A stretch of 64,000 nt of DNA from Pachyseris speciosa. Lineage: Eukaryota; Cnidaria; Anthozoa; Scleractinia; Pachyseridae. Positions 1 through 11,430 of this stretch are shown one piece after another; within the stretch, counting starts at the first letter, position 1, and every line of letters starts with the position of its first letter. The position numbers and the translations under genes were made by a program. The notes below the pieces were generated by a model. The model made no database searches. It was not told the DNA's origin and saw nothing but the letters and a program-made list of their open reading frames with translations. The stretch covers positions 60,001-124,000 of the forward strand of contig JAEMWC010000195.1 of assembly GCA_016490735.1 (NCBI GenBank), written 5' to 3'.

Positions 1-919
1 TTGTGAACGATACTACAAACTTGCTTTTTCACCATGCACTTTTAATTGCGACGTATCACATTTATTATTCGAAAACAATGTGCCTTCATCCATCACGAGA
101 ATTTTTTTTCTAATTATGTTAAATTGCCTTGACTATGAAAGACGCTATGCTGTCAAAACTGGGTCATTGAGAAATTTTAATGTGAAATGGGGAGCATTTA
201 TCCGGGAAAATAACCTTTAGTTTCCTTCTCCTTTGTCGAGAGATACGGAGAGCAGCAATTACAATACTACAGTTTTTAAGGTCAATTACAAGAGAAATAT
301 AATTATTCCTTTGGACAATTGAAGGACATTGAATCCGTAATCATATGTTAGTATTATGTAAAATTTATTCCTTATTTATTTATTTATTTTACTTTAGCAA
401 TAGTATGTAAGCCTCCTGTAAGTAATGTAAGTAAGTAACATGTGGTATGTAGGTATGGTATGCTAGTATCGTGATGTAAGTTGTAATATGATGTTATATG
501 ATGTAAGTTGTAATATGTGTCGTGATGTAAGTATCATGTAAATATGATGTAATTATATAGAGATTCAGTTAGTATGTAATTAAATAAAATGTTTTAGTAA
601 TAAAAAAATAATAAATAAATAAATAAAGCACCCTTGAAGGATGGCTGATAGGAGTTGATAATCAACTCGAAACCCCTTGCAGTGTGTCCAAAGTGATGTC
701 CAATTGTTTGAACATGTTGCTCGCTTACAACTTTGGTGCATTTTTGCTGAGCCAGACTGTTCATCCGTTGATGTGCAAAATCCGAGTGCTAACTACTAAA
801 GCTTTAATGTCGGGAAAAAATTTGTCGTGGATTTGTTAGTTAATTCCGCAATAATCTGGAGTTATATGAATCCTCAGTGGTTATGATGTTAGTTTTTAGC
901 TGCTGTTTATCTGAATTTT
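1..919. other. No gene seen; degenerate short repeats
   Basis: No convincing coding exon or RNA gene was seen here. Positions 395-560 hold loosely repeated short words related to ATGTAAGT, and 601-627 holds an A/T-rich (AAAT)n tract that could be the tail of an unrecognised retroelement. Confidence 0.4.
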
Positions 920-1258
920 GTGAGGAAGATAAAATGCGTCAAACTTGGCCGCAACACCCCAAATGGTGCAAGAAAAATGTCTGTGCTGTGCAAGGTCTGG
1001 AAAGAAAACAAAGAAGTCTTTTTAATCGCAGTTTGCTTTGTCTTGACGTTCGCAGTGATGATGAGGCTTACTCACTCGCTTCACATAGACTTTGGACAGA
1101 GCAAATTCATAAAAGCTCTTCATTTTTTCGGGATAATTTTGAATTTGGTTCTTACCGGAATTGTTATACCCGTGTCTATTGACCATGTGATTAGTGCAAG
1201 CGTTGAAAACAACATATCAGTAAGCAGTTATCTGGATGACAATTTGAAACTCATCTGA
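920..1258 (+). CDS. Short ORF with two hydrophobic segments, possible SLC1-like N-terminal fragment
   Basis: This 112-codon ORF has a basic start, a hydrophobic segment at about residues 34-52 (FLIAVCFVLTFAVMM) and a second at about 67-90 (FFGIILNLVLTGIVIPVSI). The order KEN, hydrophobic helix, short polar loop, second helix ending in a proline-containing IVIP-like motif faintly resembles the first two membrane helices of SLC1 glutamate transporters. The match is weak and by eye only. No downstream exon carrying the transporter core was found, so it would be a fragment, an isolated first exon or a chance ORF. An overlapping ORF at 877-1182 in another frame has no such character. Confidence 0.25.
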   Translation: MRKIKCVKLGRNTPNGARKMSVLCKVWKENKEVFLIAVCFVLTFAVMMRLTHSLHIDFGQSKFIKALHFFGIILNLVLTGIVIPVSIDHVISASVENNISVSSYLDDNLKLI

Positions 1259-2190
1259 ACCAAAGGACCGAATTCATCACAACCACGCTTGCCGAGGGTA
1301 TTGCAAGCCTGGTAGATAAAAACTAAACTGACACAAACTAATCATTTTATTTTGCATCATGGTCACCCCTTCGCCACCCTACAACTTCTGTTTGTTAATG
1401 AAGTTATGCGGCCGCAGTTGTGCGGACGACGTAGTTCTAACAAGGTGTGAATGGGAAAATTTCAAGAGAGAACAAATGCAACAATTTTATTGTATATGTT
1501 AAGTAGAATACAAACGGCCCTCCGTTTTAAAAGCTTGTAAAGTGTCAAAGCGCTCTGGTAATGTTAAGGCATAACATCCTACCCGAATTTTGCCATAAGA
1601 ATAGGACGAAAAGCTATTTTGCTTTTCAAAATAAATAGGAAAAACTTTTGTAATGCTGTTATCCCTAATTATGCGTTGACAAGTATCGGTCACCAAGTTG
1701 CACAAATTAATATTCACCGCCATACGAACGAGAAGCATTTCGACGTTCATTTCTGTTTTGTCAAATCGAAGATCGCCTTCGGTCGTTAAAATCGTTTTAC
1801 GATTTATTTCACGTGTCTGTTTTTCATACCTTGGCGAAGCGAGTAAACCTGAAACGTTGGTCTTTCAAAGAACAAGGCGCTGCGCAGCATAACAATTATC
1901 ATCAAGTGTAATATCCTCCGGAATGCTCTGGCCTTATTGCTGACTCCATTTTGGTGTACATAAATGTGAACACTTTCAAAAACACTGACTACTGTACCTA
2001 GGATGTATCTGATCAGATAACTAGCCACCTACACCACGTGCTCGATGCCCTACGCACCTTGGCAGTAGATACCAATAAGATGACAGATTTGTGGGTGTTT
2101 AGAGACTCTATGATTCAAGGGTCTCCTCCTTTAGTTAGTTACGGCACCAAAATAAAGTTGAAGTCGAGGAAGCCTCTTCAAAGGAAAGTT
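1259..2190. other. No gene seen
   Basis: Only short ORFs without domain-like features occur here, on both strands. No RNA gene or repeat could be supported. Confidence 0.4.
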
Positions 2191-2332
2191 AGTCTGCGTA
2201 GCAAGCGTTTCCGTGTGGTTTCCGAGCAAAGAAAGACCCTCGCCCCATTTTCGCGCGGGCAAAACACCGAAAATCCCTTTGCTCGGTCTATGTTTGTTAG
2301 GAAACCACACGGAAACGCTTGCTACGCAGGCT
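2191..2332. repeat. 142-bp palindromic MITE
   Basis: The left end AGTCTGCGTAGCAAGCG and the right end CGCTTGCTACGCAGGCT are inverted copies. The pairing continues inward through CGTGTGGTTTCC / GGAAACCACACG, and the centre also pairs (GAGCAAAG / CTTTGCTC). The whole element can fold into one hairpin and has no coding capacity, as expected of a non-autonomous TIR element. Confidence 0.75.
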
Positions 2333-3289
2333 AAAGGAAAGTAGAAGACTTCATTACCTGAGTTGACGTGACGTGACATCCGACGGAAATCAGACCTCCC
2401 ATCGGAATACGGCGTGGGATAGGAATACCACACATTATCTGACATACGAACTTGACGGGAGAAGGGCCACAGTCCTGGGCCTCTACTTACGTTAACCCAG
2501 CGCGAAAACAGACACAATAACTCTGCGACAGGTCCAGTGAAAAACGCGAAACACTGAATTCAGTATACCACATAAAATAAATTAATACTTCTGCATAAAT
2601 GAACTCATAAAGCCATTGTTTTTATTAACTTGAAATTAGCAATAAAAGGATTATCGTTATCACTAACAATGGAGGCACGGTAACAAGTGTAGGACAGGTA
2701 TGACGAACATTAGACGAGCCATTTCTCTCTGTTTTGAAATCTGCCAAATTTCTTCGAGTGTTTGATATAATTATACTGGGAAATTGACGCACGCATCAAC
2801 CAACTAAAGAGATAGCCCTTTTGTTTAAGGTTATTTTCTAATGGACTGTGACGAAGCCAGAAGAAGAATTAAAAGACGTCAACTTTTCAGTGGGTAATTC
2901 ATTTGCAAGAGATCCAAATAATCGCCTGGTTAACATTCAATTACACTTTCTTCGGGTCTTCGGGTCCCCGTGAACAATTCACGGTGAGATTGCTGGCAAA
3001 AGTTTTGAACAGAAAGTAATTCCACTCGGACTGGCATTTATTCTCATTGCTGTTGGAGGCTGCAAATTCCGAATGTGGTTTCGCCCGTATGGAAAACAGG
3101 AAAACAGGTTTATAAGTAGTATATTGTTGTAAGTTAAGGTAATATTAGGATTAGGATTTTACGTTTTAGGATACCTGATGATAAATAATGATTAAAGATT
3201 AAATCATTCGTCGTTCATTGACTTTTGTTGTTTGGCTTTTAAGAAGGCGGTTCTCGTGGCTTCTGTTGATATTCAGTGCTTTGCAGTGT
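2333..3289. other. No gene seen
   Basis: No coding exon was recognised. The part nearest 3290 would contain the 3' flank of the minus-strand gene that begins at 3943. Confidence 0.35.
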
Positions 3290-3943
3290 CTATTGCTGCT
3301 GTATTTTGTTCGGCTGTTTCAGGTCACTGATCATACCTTCGCCGTGAGCGCAGTTGCCATCTTCTTTAGACGTGCATTTCATTTCAGCGGTGTACTCAGC
3401 TTTAGGGACTAACTGTCTCATAAGATTTGTGAATCTAGGATCGTTTGTTGCTGCCTTTCGCAATAACTGTGGTGACAGCAAAGCAGGCAACGAAGTTACT
3501 TCAGAGTGGCTTCTAATTGACAACCGCTTTCTCGTTCTTGGCTTGTGAAAGACGTCCTCGAGTGAGCCATAAGGGCTCCTTTCAGGAGAAGAGTCTTCGC
3601 TTGACAAGCATCCCAGACTAGAATACTGTTTCCCATCGCTTCGAGTCCTCAATAAAGCACGATTTAAACCTTCATTAATTGGAGGTAAGCTTAAAACATC
3701 AGGATTCGACATTCCCCTCCTTGATAAATGTTTCCTCAAATCTCTGATGGCGCATTCCTTCTCCCATTTCAGCCGAGACGCCTCTCTCTTCTGACAGTGA
3801 GTAATTTGATTAATCTCGCCTTCCAATTTCATTTCTTCGAAGACGTTGGCTTTCAAGATCGTTTGTCCCGTTTTACTGTCTTTAACTTTAAGAGCAGTTT
3901 GCAAGCTTTGAGCTCTTGTCAGTTCCCTTTTTCTGGCCTCCAT
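3290..3943 (-). CDS. Uncharacterised 217-aa single-exon protein
   Basis: An uninterrupted 217-codon ORF whose composition looks like real protein rather than noise. Residues about 1-75 are highly charged and probably helical (MEARKRELTRAQ..., with KWEKECAIRDLRKHL). Residues about 80-170 are Ser/Pro/Arg-rich and probably disordered (SSEDSSPERSPYGS). There is no signal peptide, membrane helix or Cys/His zinc pattern. The first Met gives the longest frame. The plus-strand ORF at 3728-4336 is antisense to it and lacks such character. I do not recognise the family. It could be a small cytoskeletal or ciliary coiled-coil protein, but nothing here proves that. An exon of a longer gene is also possible. 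Confidence 0.5.
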   Translation of the reverse strand: MEARKRELTRAQSLQTALKVKDSKTGQTILKANVFEEMKLEGEINQITHCQKREASRLKWEKECAIRDLRKHLSRRGMSNPDVLSLPPINEGLNRALLRTRSDGKQYSSLGCLSSEDSSPERSPYGSLEDVFHKPRTRKRLSIRSHSEVTSLPALLSPQLLRKAATNDPRFTNLMRQLVPKAEYTAEMKCTSKEDGNCAHGEGMISDLKQPNKIQQQ

Positions 3944-4393
3944 AGCTTTGTTTGTTTACGGATAATTAGCGGTCTGTCGTCAAACAAGGACTTGTTTGTT
4001 AAACCCAATCCTCGATTTTGCCGTATCGGCTTTCTCGTGCACAAGCATTTTCAATTGTATTACGCATTATATAAACCACCGAACAAAGATCATTCGACTG
4101 TGATTCACAAAGCGTTAAAGCTAGCATGTGAGCCAAGTGATGTGTGTGCCTTAGAGCATGAATCCTTTCCTCCTTTGTTCTATTGTTTTAATTTGGCACG
4201 TTCGATATTGACTGTTCATTTGCGATTTAGTGTGCAGCAATTTGCATTGTTTCACAAAATAAAGCATGCCATTAACTTAAGGTCGCGCAGGATACTTGTC
4301 ATGTCATGTAATTTCAAGACTGACTTTTTGAACTGAGTTATTGGCTTCTAAGGGAATGAAAATGTGAAGAGTACACTTTGTCGCTTTCAAGAC
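3944..4393. other. 5' flank of the 217-aa gene; no other gene seen
   Basis: This is the upstream region of the minus-strand ORF. No TATA box or other clear promoter element was recognised. Confidence 0.35.
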
Positions 4394-4654
4394 GGAGGCA
4401 GGATGGCCGAGTGGTTTGGGGCGATGGATTTCAATGCGGTCAGCCCGGGTTCAAATCCCGCTCTAGCCACTAGATGGTGTTGTTCTGGGTAGTCCCTGGT
4501 TCAACTCCTCGGTCATCCTTGTAAATAGCCAACTGGTTTGCCTCCGCCCAGTTGGGATTCTTATCATGTTTGTTTATTTGAATTATTTGTTTCTGTATTT
4601 GCTCGGCCCCACTAGCCTTTGGGCTATAAATACTGCCGAGGGTAAATAAAGGTT

Positions 4655-4699
<45 letters not shown>

Positions 4700-4737
4700 T
4701 ATTATTATTATTATTATTATTATTGTTATTATTATTA
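4394..4737 (+). repeat. tRNA-derived SINE with TAA tail
   Basis: The head reads as a pol III internal promoter: an A-box-like TGGCCGAGTGG, then a B box GGTTCAAATCC at 4448-4458. The body continues to TGCCGAGGGTAAATAAAGG and ends in a (TAA)n tract that switches to (TTA)n. The same family occurs in reverse at 27938-28143, sharing the head, the CCCAGTTGGGATTCTTA-like body and the TGCCGAGGGTAA end. Confidence 0.85.
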
Positions 4738-4927
4738 AGACCTGTAAGCACATGGAGATAGAAATAACTAGAAGTGACTTATAATACATCCATTCAGTAA
4801 TTCTTCCAAAGTTTGGCTTCATTTTTTCTCGAAAACGTAGTGCATTCCAGCGAAAAAATACACCAAGCCATTATTACCTAAATAAATTGAAGGTCACGTG
4901 CAAAAAAACTCGGGCACTTTCGTATTT

Positions 4928-5056
4928 GGTTAGCCTCCTATGCAGACGCTCTTTGGGCTCGTCACGCGTTCCTTCCCCGCCGGCGAACGGTTCAGCAGAC
5001 GCTCGTGGGGAAGGAACGCGTGGCGAGCCCAAAAAGCGTTTGAGTAGGAGGTTAGC
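4928..5056. repeat. 129-bp palindromic MITE
   Basis: Left arm TTAGCCTCCTATGCAGACGC pairs with the right arm ending AGTAGGAGGTTAG. Inner blocks GGGCTCGTCACGCGTTCC and GGAACGCGTGGCGAGCCC are perfect or near-perfect inverted copies. The central CGGTTCAGCAGACG recurs in the element at 10308-10600, suggesting related families. Confidence 0.75.
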
Positions 5057-5510
5057 ATTTGGTTGGTTTTTCGCGTCACTTGAAAACTATTAAGATACTT
5101 CATGCAAAGGCACGCGAATGCTTTATAGATCTTTATGATCAAAAGAAAGGAGCAAAGATAAAAAACACTAATCTGGTCTTGAACAAGCGTCCGTTACTGG
5201 GTCAATGGCAGTAAAAACCGTGACCTCATTAAGCCCGAGTGCTCAGTAGCAAGGCTATTAACACGTGTGATCAAGTTATTTTATTATGTCTTCGTTCCGA
5301 TTTCGTGCGCCCATTCAGTGATTCTTATCAGTAAATTGAATAACACATGCAAAACTCGAGACACTTTTGTTAAAAAAAATAGAGTCTAAATCGTCACTTG
5401 AGAGACTTCTCTATTAGCCTCTTCAATTGCAAAAAAATCCAAAACCTCATAAATGGTCAGTCTTTATAAGCTTGTACCCACACTATTAATGTGACTGCTG
5501 GGCGAGCCGG
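5057..5510. other. No gene seen
   Basis: No coding or repeat structure was recognised. Confidence 0.3.
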
Positions 5511-6072
5511 AGCTGGAGACATTCACCGGTTCAATAGAAAGCGCATGCTGATATAAATGCAACAAATACTGAGAAACAGAGTAGCTTTGAATACTTTTAT
5601 TTCGTTGAAACCATGGATTAAAACCCTTTGAAAAAGCACTCAGTATGGTGTTGACAGAGGCTATGTCTACACTATGCCGGATAGCATTTTATGCCGTTGT
5701 GAAAAATACTCCGGCCTGGTGTGAACGGCAGTGGCCCAAAACCGCCGCCATCTTTCCACTAGATTCCAATCCTTGCTCCTCGTTGTTGATTGAGCTGGAG
5801 ACATTCACCGGTTCAATAGAAAGCGCATGCTGATATAAATGCAACAAATACTGAGAAACAGAGTAGCTTTGAATACTTTTATTTCGTTGAAACCATGGAT
5901 TAAAACCCTTTGAAAAAGCACTCAGTATGGTGTTGACAGAGGCTATGTCTACACTATGCCGGATAGCATTTTATGCCGTTGTGAAAAATACTCCGGCCTG
6001 GTGTGAACGGCAGTGGCCCAAAACCGCCGCCATCTTTCCACTAGATTCCAATCCTTGCTCCTCGTTGTTGAT
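5511..6072. repeat. Tandem duplication, 282-bp unit, two copies
   Basis: The segment starting AGCTGGAGACATTCACCGG at 5511 starts again at 5793, and the two copies appear essentially identical until about 6072. Each carries the left end of the MITE described at 5940. The near-identity points to a recent duplication, or to an assembly duplication. Confidence 0.85.
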
Positions 6073-6288
6073 TTCCGTTTCGGTTCGATTCTTTCTTCAC
6101 ACTACTCCAGAAAGTGTCACGAAAACCTATCCGATATGTGACGATTCACTTTCAAGACCGCAGCGGCCCAGCATCGCTCCGACGCAAAAACCGTGCCGAA
6201 ATCATCGTTTTGAATGTGAACAAAAGCCCTATCCGATATGGTTTTCGTGCCGGCACAAGAGCTATCCGGTATAGTATAGACATAGCCT
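5940..6288. mobile_element. 349-bp TIR element (MITE)
   Basis: The left end AGGCTATGTCTACACTATGCC and its inverted copy at 6261-6288 (ending GACATAGCCT) bound a non-coding element. Internal words related to CCTATCCGATATG recur in both orientations. A second left end, without a right end, sits in the first unit of the tandem duplication (about 5658). No clean target duplication was seen. Confidence 0.65.
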
Positions 6289-6449
6289 CTAGTCTCAGCT
6301 TGTTTCAGGCATTTATAAAAGCTTCGTCAAGCGCACGCAGAGAGGATGGCATGCCTGTGTCGCTTTGAAAAAGCACTCAGTATGGTCAGGAGCCGTAATC
6401 GGCTCCTGGTATGGTGTTGACAGATTCCCAGCTTGTTTCAGGCATTTAA

Positions 6450-6655
6450 AGGCCCTGGCAAACGAGAACAAATTGTTGCGGACACATTGTTGCTCATGAT
6501 GTTTCTTGGGTGAGCAAACGAGCGGGACACAACGCAAATGTTGTGTTTCCATACTGCGCAAACTGGGAAACATTTGTTGAGGACACAAATTTTGTGTCCG
6601 CAACAAATATTGCGCGCGCGGGCAAACAGGGAAACATTTTTGTCCGTAACAATGA
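6450..6655. repeat. Partial MITE with AGGCCCTGGCAAACGAG end
   Basis: A TAA at 6447-6449 precedes AGGCCCTGGCAAACGAG, an end of the same general form as the TAA-flanked MITEs later in the window. The interior repeats words such as ACAAATTGTTGCGGACAC and their complements. I found no matching right TIR, so the element is truncated or rearranged. The right boundary given is approximate. Confidence 0.45.
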
Positions 6656-7612
6656 GTCACAGCTTCGTCAAGCGCACGCGGAGAGGATGGTATACCTGTG
6701 TCCTATCTCATGTTAACCCTTTGCGTAACGAGGGGGTGCACAACACATTTTGGGCAGTTAATAGTCTGGGACACTTATCTTCTCCATATATGGAGTTACT
6801 ACCAAAATATCTGCTGTCTTGAAATACTGGGGACTCAGATTTCAGTGTCACGTGATGCACGCGAGTGGCTGTTGTTTTTCGATTAAGTGGTAGCCTGAGT
6901 ATCAAGAAACGCCTGATACTCCGGTTAAGTGGAATCGCTCTAGTATGATAAGCTTGTCGCTTTTAGAGTGGTTTTCTGAGCCATTTTCCTCTGCAGAAGC
7001 CCCCATCATCAACACTTATCGAAAAACTATGAAATGAACCGAAGAAGAGTCGTATGCTGTTGGTGTAGGGGAGTTACCCAGAATTCTTTTCGGGCGTGAA
7101 CGAGGCAAGTTGAGAGACACGGGATTGGCTCTTAGAAACGGACTGAAGCCTGGCTGGCAGAAAATGTTCATAGCAGATACCAAGAAGAGAACTTGAGGTT
7201 TGCTGTAAATGTAGAATTTTGGTTTTTGAACAAAGTTTTGGATTAAAAACTTCATGTTAAAAAAGTGCAATTTTTTATGTCATTGATCGGCTGAAAAATT
7301 AGCACTACATTCTGGGCTTTGTTGCCAAAACGAACAGTGATATGCAGCAGAAATCAGGAGTTTTAGTCAATCTCTTAGCTGTAGTAATGAGAAGACACAC
7401 CTGTTGGTACAATCCACTTGTTAACATGACTTTGTGGTTTAAGCTAAACACTGGAAGGAAATCAAAGCAAGAATGGTGTATTTTTCTGGCCATATATGGC
7501 CACGTAGTATACGAAGGGTTAAAACGGAGATCGATGATGACTGGGCTACTTTTAAAAATTCGAAGAACAAAGCTAGTCTGTAAGTTAATTAGGAGCGCCA
7601 AATAGCAATATC
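6656..7612. other. No gene seen
   Basis: A word beginning AGCTTCGTCAAGCGCACGC at about 6661 repeats one at about 6321, so part of this stretch is dispersed repeat. No coding exon was recognised. Confidence 0.35.
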
Positions 7613-8865
7613 TCAAGAATCGATTTGCTGATCGTAAACATGACCCCAAAAGATTGTGGAACCTGACTGGAAAGGACGTGAACAACCATGCTTCCATACG
7701 TCAGCTGAAGGAATCGAGGGAGACGAAGTGATCACAAATACACGTTTAAATTCCTGGTTTGTGAGGTCTTGTGAGGCATATCCTAGAACTGCTACGGACT
7801 CTAAAATCAAATATAGCTTCACGGATATCAGAAACCTTACACATGGCATTAGCGAATCACGGTTCACTATTCCACATACCACATCGATCACGAACGATTG
7901 AAGAGATGTTGCATCTCATGCCCTCCTACAAGGCTACTGGATCTGAAGGACTAAGATACTGAAAGTAGATGCCCCTGCAATCTCCTCGCCACTGAGTCGG
8001 CTTATAAATCACTGTATTGATACATCCATGCAGGTACCTTTCCGTCGGCATGAAATGTGCTAAAGTTATCCCTATTTACAAGGGCCAAGGGAGCAAACAT
8101 GACAAGAACAATTATCGTCCAATCTCTGTGCTCCCTTTGCTCTCCACCAAGCTCTGTATAGCAACACGAGAAATAATGATTTGTTTTACAATTTGCTGTC
8201 AGGGTTCCGAAGATCACATTCCACCGAAACAGCGCTCCTTTGCCTGACAGACCAGTTACTATCAAATATGGACAAAGACCACTTGTGTTTGTCGACAATA
8301 AGAAGGCTTTCGAAGGCTGTCAATGACTACGCATATTACAAAAATCTGTGCCTCTTCATTATTCTATGAATATACGACGTATCAGGAAATCTCTCTCCCA
8401 AAAGTCAACCGAGACTTTCATTCACGCCTGTGATTGCAATAGCTTATTATACGGCCAGCCTGACTACTCATTGAATAAAGTACAACGTTTGCAGAATGTT
8501 TGTGCAAGACTGATTTTTAAAGAACACAAATTTTGCCACATCACGCCTCTTCTTATGGAGTTACACTGGTTGAGTTCAAATCCTTTCCGAATAACTTGTA
8601 AGATTCCTCATTGTTTAGCTCAGTCTTATTTATCTTCTTTGATTTCTCTTAAACCGCTATCGCGACACAACTAAGGAATTCTAATGGTAAATTTTTACTT
8701 AGTTATCCTAGTTTTAAATCTCGATCAACACTCGGTGATAGTGATAGGTCCTTTACTTGGGCGGCTCCGAAGCTCTGGAATGCACTACCACTGGACGTCA
8801 GAAGCGCCAAGTCTGTTGATGTTTTAAAACAAAACTTAAAACACAATTTTTCGTTTATCATTTTC
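7613..8865 (+). pseudogene. Decayed CR1/L2-type LINE reverse transcriptase
   Basis: Fragments of a non-LTR reverse transcriptase run in order on the plus strand but in shifting frames. About 8050-8140 encodes the motif AKVIPIYKGQG followed by NNYRPISVLP. About 8195-8270 encodes FRRSHSTETALLCLTDQLL. About 8375-8660 encodes the C-terminal stretch RRIRKSLS, SLLYGQPDY, VQRLQN, ARLIF and PLLMELHWL. The stretch from 8740 to 8810 continues in another frame with the usual SFTWAAPKLWNALP-like end. The catalytic core between the first and last blocks is missing or destroyed. It is a dead, internally deleted copy. Confidence 0.85.
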
Positions 8866-9037
8866 ATCGTAGGTTGGTGGTTCGTAGGTCTTAATCATTG
8901 TAATATAGCACTTTAAGCATTTTCATTTCCAGCATTTTTATAATTTCATTTTATTCTGTTATTTTTAGTACATATATATAGCTATAGGTAAATGGTTGGC
9001 TTTTTTATTAGACTATCGTTATGTTCATTTGAACGTT

Positions 9038-9172
9038 TTATGGAATTCGTGTATTGCGTTTTTGGCCCGTGTTTTCTCGAAAACTCTAGTGCAAAACAGC
9101 GAAAAAAATACAGGGCAATGTTTACCACTCAAAAACAAGCTTATATACGAGAAATCAGCAATTTTTGCGCCA

Positions 9173-9208
<36 letters not shown>

Positions 9209-9215
9209 TCATGAG
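9038..9215. repeat. Dispersed repeat ending in (TAA)n
   Basis: The phrase GCGTTTTTGGCCCGTGTTTTC with the following AGCGAAAAAAATACAGGGCA recurs at about 10150-10216, and a shorter related stretch is at about 4827-4860. The copy here ends in a (TAA)n tract at about 9176-9208, which looks like a retroposon tail. Confidence 0.5.
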
Positions 9216-10307
9216 TGAATTAACCCACTGAAGTCCAATGCGCCCCCATGTGCCCTTGCAGTTTTACGTCCCTTCTGCCGCCTTTGACGTAATCAGTTTT
9301 AACGATCAAGGATAGTTTTGTCCACTCACTTGTACAGAGTAAAGAGATTTTTTAAACCATACCAGATTGAGCATGATTCAGTCAAGGGAGCCGGAGAAAA
9401 AGGTAAAAAACCAAGCAATATGAACGCAAAAATTCCCATAAAAATCTGCCTCCACCACCCACGCACCTTTCCTTTCATCAAATCCTAGGATCCTAACGCT
9501 TTTCCAAAACCTTAGCTTACCGAAACAAAGCCCATTCAATACCCAGCAAAAACAAACAAAATGAGGCAAGAAAAACGAAAAACGAAGGAAGAAGAGAAAG
9601 CGAATTTTGCTTTCTGCGCATGCCCGAACTTTGGAAGCTAATGTTTTGTACGTGGATCGGAGGGCCGCGTAGTGCACGACGTGTGAGTGGTTTTGTAGTA
9701 AGTTGTAGCTCCTAATTGCTAGGACAGTGACAAGAGAACGACTCGACTAGCTTGAAAACTGGAGTAAAACTGGAACTTGTAGACGTGAAATGATTGACAA
9801 ATCGAAAGAATTTTTTGATAGTGTGGCGTAGACTATAAGTTTGCGGTTTAAACATCGATTTATTGATACCACACTTGAGCTCTCGATCGCTAATTTGATT
9901 TAATCGCATTATGTTTGCCTTCCCGTCTGGTGGTTAAAACACATCATTAAGTCTGGAGACCCGCAAGTCACTAGCGCTTCTTGAAAGAAACCAGTGGCGT
10001 TTCTCTGTGCTTGCTAAATCATGAAGAGATGAAAGTTCACTGTCGGAGCAAAATTGGCCTTTTGGAGTACATGCATTCGAATGGCATTCGGCGCTTAGTT
10101 TTTAAAAATGAAGGGCTTGGTGGAAAACTATGCTAAGTGAATTGTTGAATGCGTTTTTTGGCCTGTGTTTTCTTGAAAACTAAGCCCAAACAGCGAAAAA
10201 AATACAGGGCAATGTTTCTTAACTGAAATGAAGTCCACATGTCAAATTTCAGTTACTTTTGAGCAAACCGAAAAACAACCAAAAAACCAGGAGGACGTTC
10301 TTGCCTA
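9216..10307. other. No gene seen
   Basis: A 99-codon minus ORF (9378-9677) is Phe-rich without domain character and is not called. Part of the repeat described at 9038 recurs at about 10150-10216. Confidence 0.35.
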
Positions 10308-10600
10308 GCCTCCTTCGCAGCCGTTGTTTGTGTCGGTCCTATTCTCCCTCCCCACCAACGTCTGCTGAACCGAGCCGAACATTCCATTCCCATTGTGTCT
10401 GAGTATCCAATCAGGAGGGAGAATAGAACGGGCACAACAACGGCCGCGAAGAGGTCACGGGAACTTAGCTACCGAAATTTAAAAGCCCGCGATGTGATTG
10501 CTCAGTTCCTGGAATGGAATGTTCGGCTCGGTTCAGCAGACGTTGGTGGGGAGGGAAAGTAGGACCGACACAAACAACGGCTGCGAAGGAGGCTAGTTCT
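10308..10600. mobile_element. About 290-bp palindromic TIR element
   Basis: The left TIR CCTAGCCTCCTTCGCAGCCG and the right TIR CGGCTGCGAAGGAGGCTAG are inverted copies. Pairing extends inward through GTTTGTGTCGGTCC, CCCTCCCCACCAACG and TCTGCTGAACCGAGCCGAAC. An inner, diverged half-copy of the TIR (GGCCGCGAAGAGG) near 10442 suggests a nested or rearranged copy. Non-coding. Confidence 0.75.
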
Positions 10601-11345
10601 TGCCCGGAGCCCTTCAATTGTTTGTTACGGATACACTTGAGCATTTGATAAGACAAGAGTGCATGCAAGAAACTTAACGTCCTACAGTGTACATAAACTT
10701 GTAAACAACTTTATTCGAAACTTTGCAACCTAAAAGTTGCAGCATTCTCCAAAAGTTTCCACCAAGGTTTAACAAAAGTCCAAATCTAAAACATGAACTC
10801 AGCACCACTGTGATAAAATGTCTAAAAGAGTTCATGAAAAGCTTAGCAAAAAAACATGCATTTTTATGCACACCTTGGGAAGTAAAGCATATTGGCCAAC
10901 AGATACCAGTCACTGCAAAATCTGCAAACGAAATCATTGATAAAAGATTGCGTGTTATCCTTCCTGAGATTGTCAAGCCAATATCAGAATCATAACTACA
11001 TCGAGTGCTCCAGGTATGGGTCTGAACATCAAAGCAGTGACTTTTTAGCCAGCTGTCAGCACTTCAGGAGCACCCTACGTTCTGTTTCCTGACTTTTGAG
11101 CAAATGAACTGTACTTGATGTGTCGCGAGTTTTGTTTTTTTTCACAAATAGTTGCACGTAATGCCGCATCACGTGGCTACTGCGGGTTCAAAAGTTGTAT
11201 GCATGCGATGTTTTGTGCAATGTCGCATCGTGTGTCCGCACCGTTACAATTGGTAAAAACGCGACGAGCCGTCGAGAAACAGAAACAAATTCTTCACATT
11301 TAGTTTGCATCTAAACGTTTCATTTTTATTTTTTGCAGAATGCTA
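10601..11345. other. No supported gene; one unexplained 90-codon ORF
   Basis: A plus ORF at 10723-10995 has a fairly protein-like composition (for example TVIKCLKEFMKSLAKKHAF), but no family is recognised and no splice partners are seen. It may be a fragment of a retroelement or a lost gene. Confidence 0.25.
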
Positions 11346-11430
11346 GGTGCAACCTCGTTTTCGGGGTCTTTATCTCCCCACCCCAGAGGGAGCAAGGTAA
11401 GAAAGCCTTCCTGGGAACGAGGTTGTACAA
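11346..11430. repeat. 85-bp MITE with CAACCTCGTT ends
   Basis: CAACCTCGTTTTCGGGG on the left and CCTGGGAACGAGGTTG on the right are inverted copies, with GGAGCAAGG-type words between. The element is short and non-coding. Confidence 0.55.

Noticed and set aside
3728..4336. 202-codon plus-strand ORF
   Set aside because: It overlaps antisense to the 217-aa minus-strand ORF and has Phe/Leu-rich noise-like composition with no domain signature.
4583..4822. Poly-Ile ORF and poly-Asn ORF (also 8996-9214)
   Set aside because: They are translations of (TAA)n/(TTA)n retroposon tails.
9378..9677. 99-codon minus ORF as a membrane protein
   Set aside because: It is Phe-rich without clear helices of normal composition, has no context, and is probably chance.
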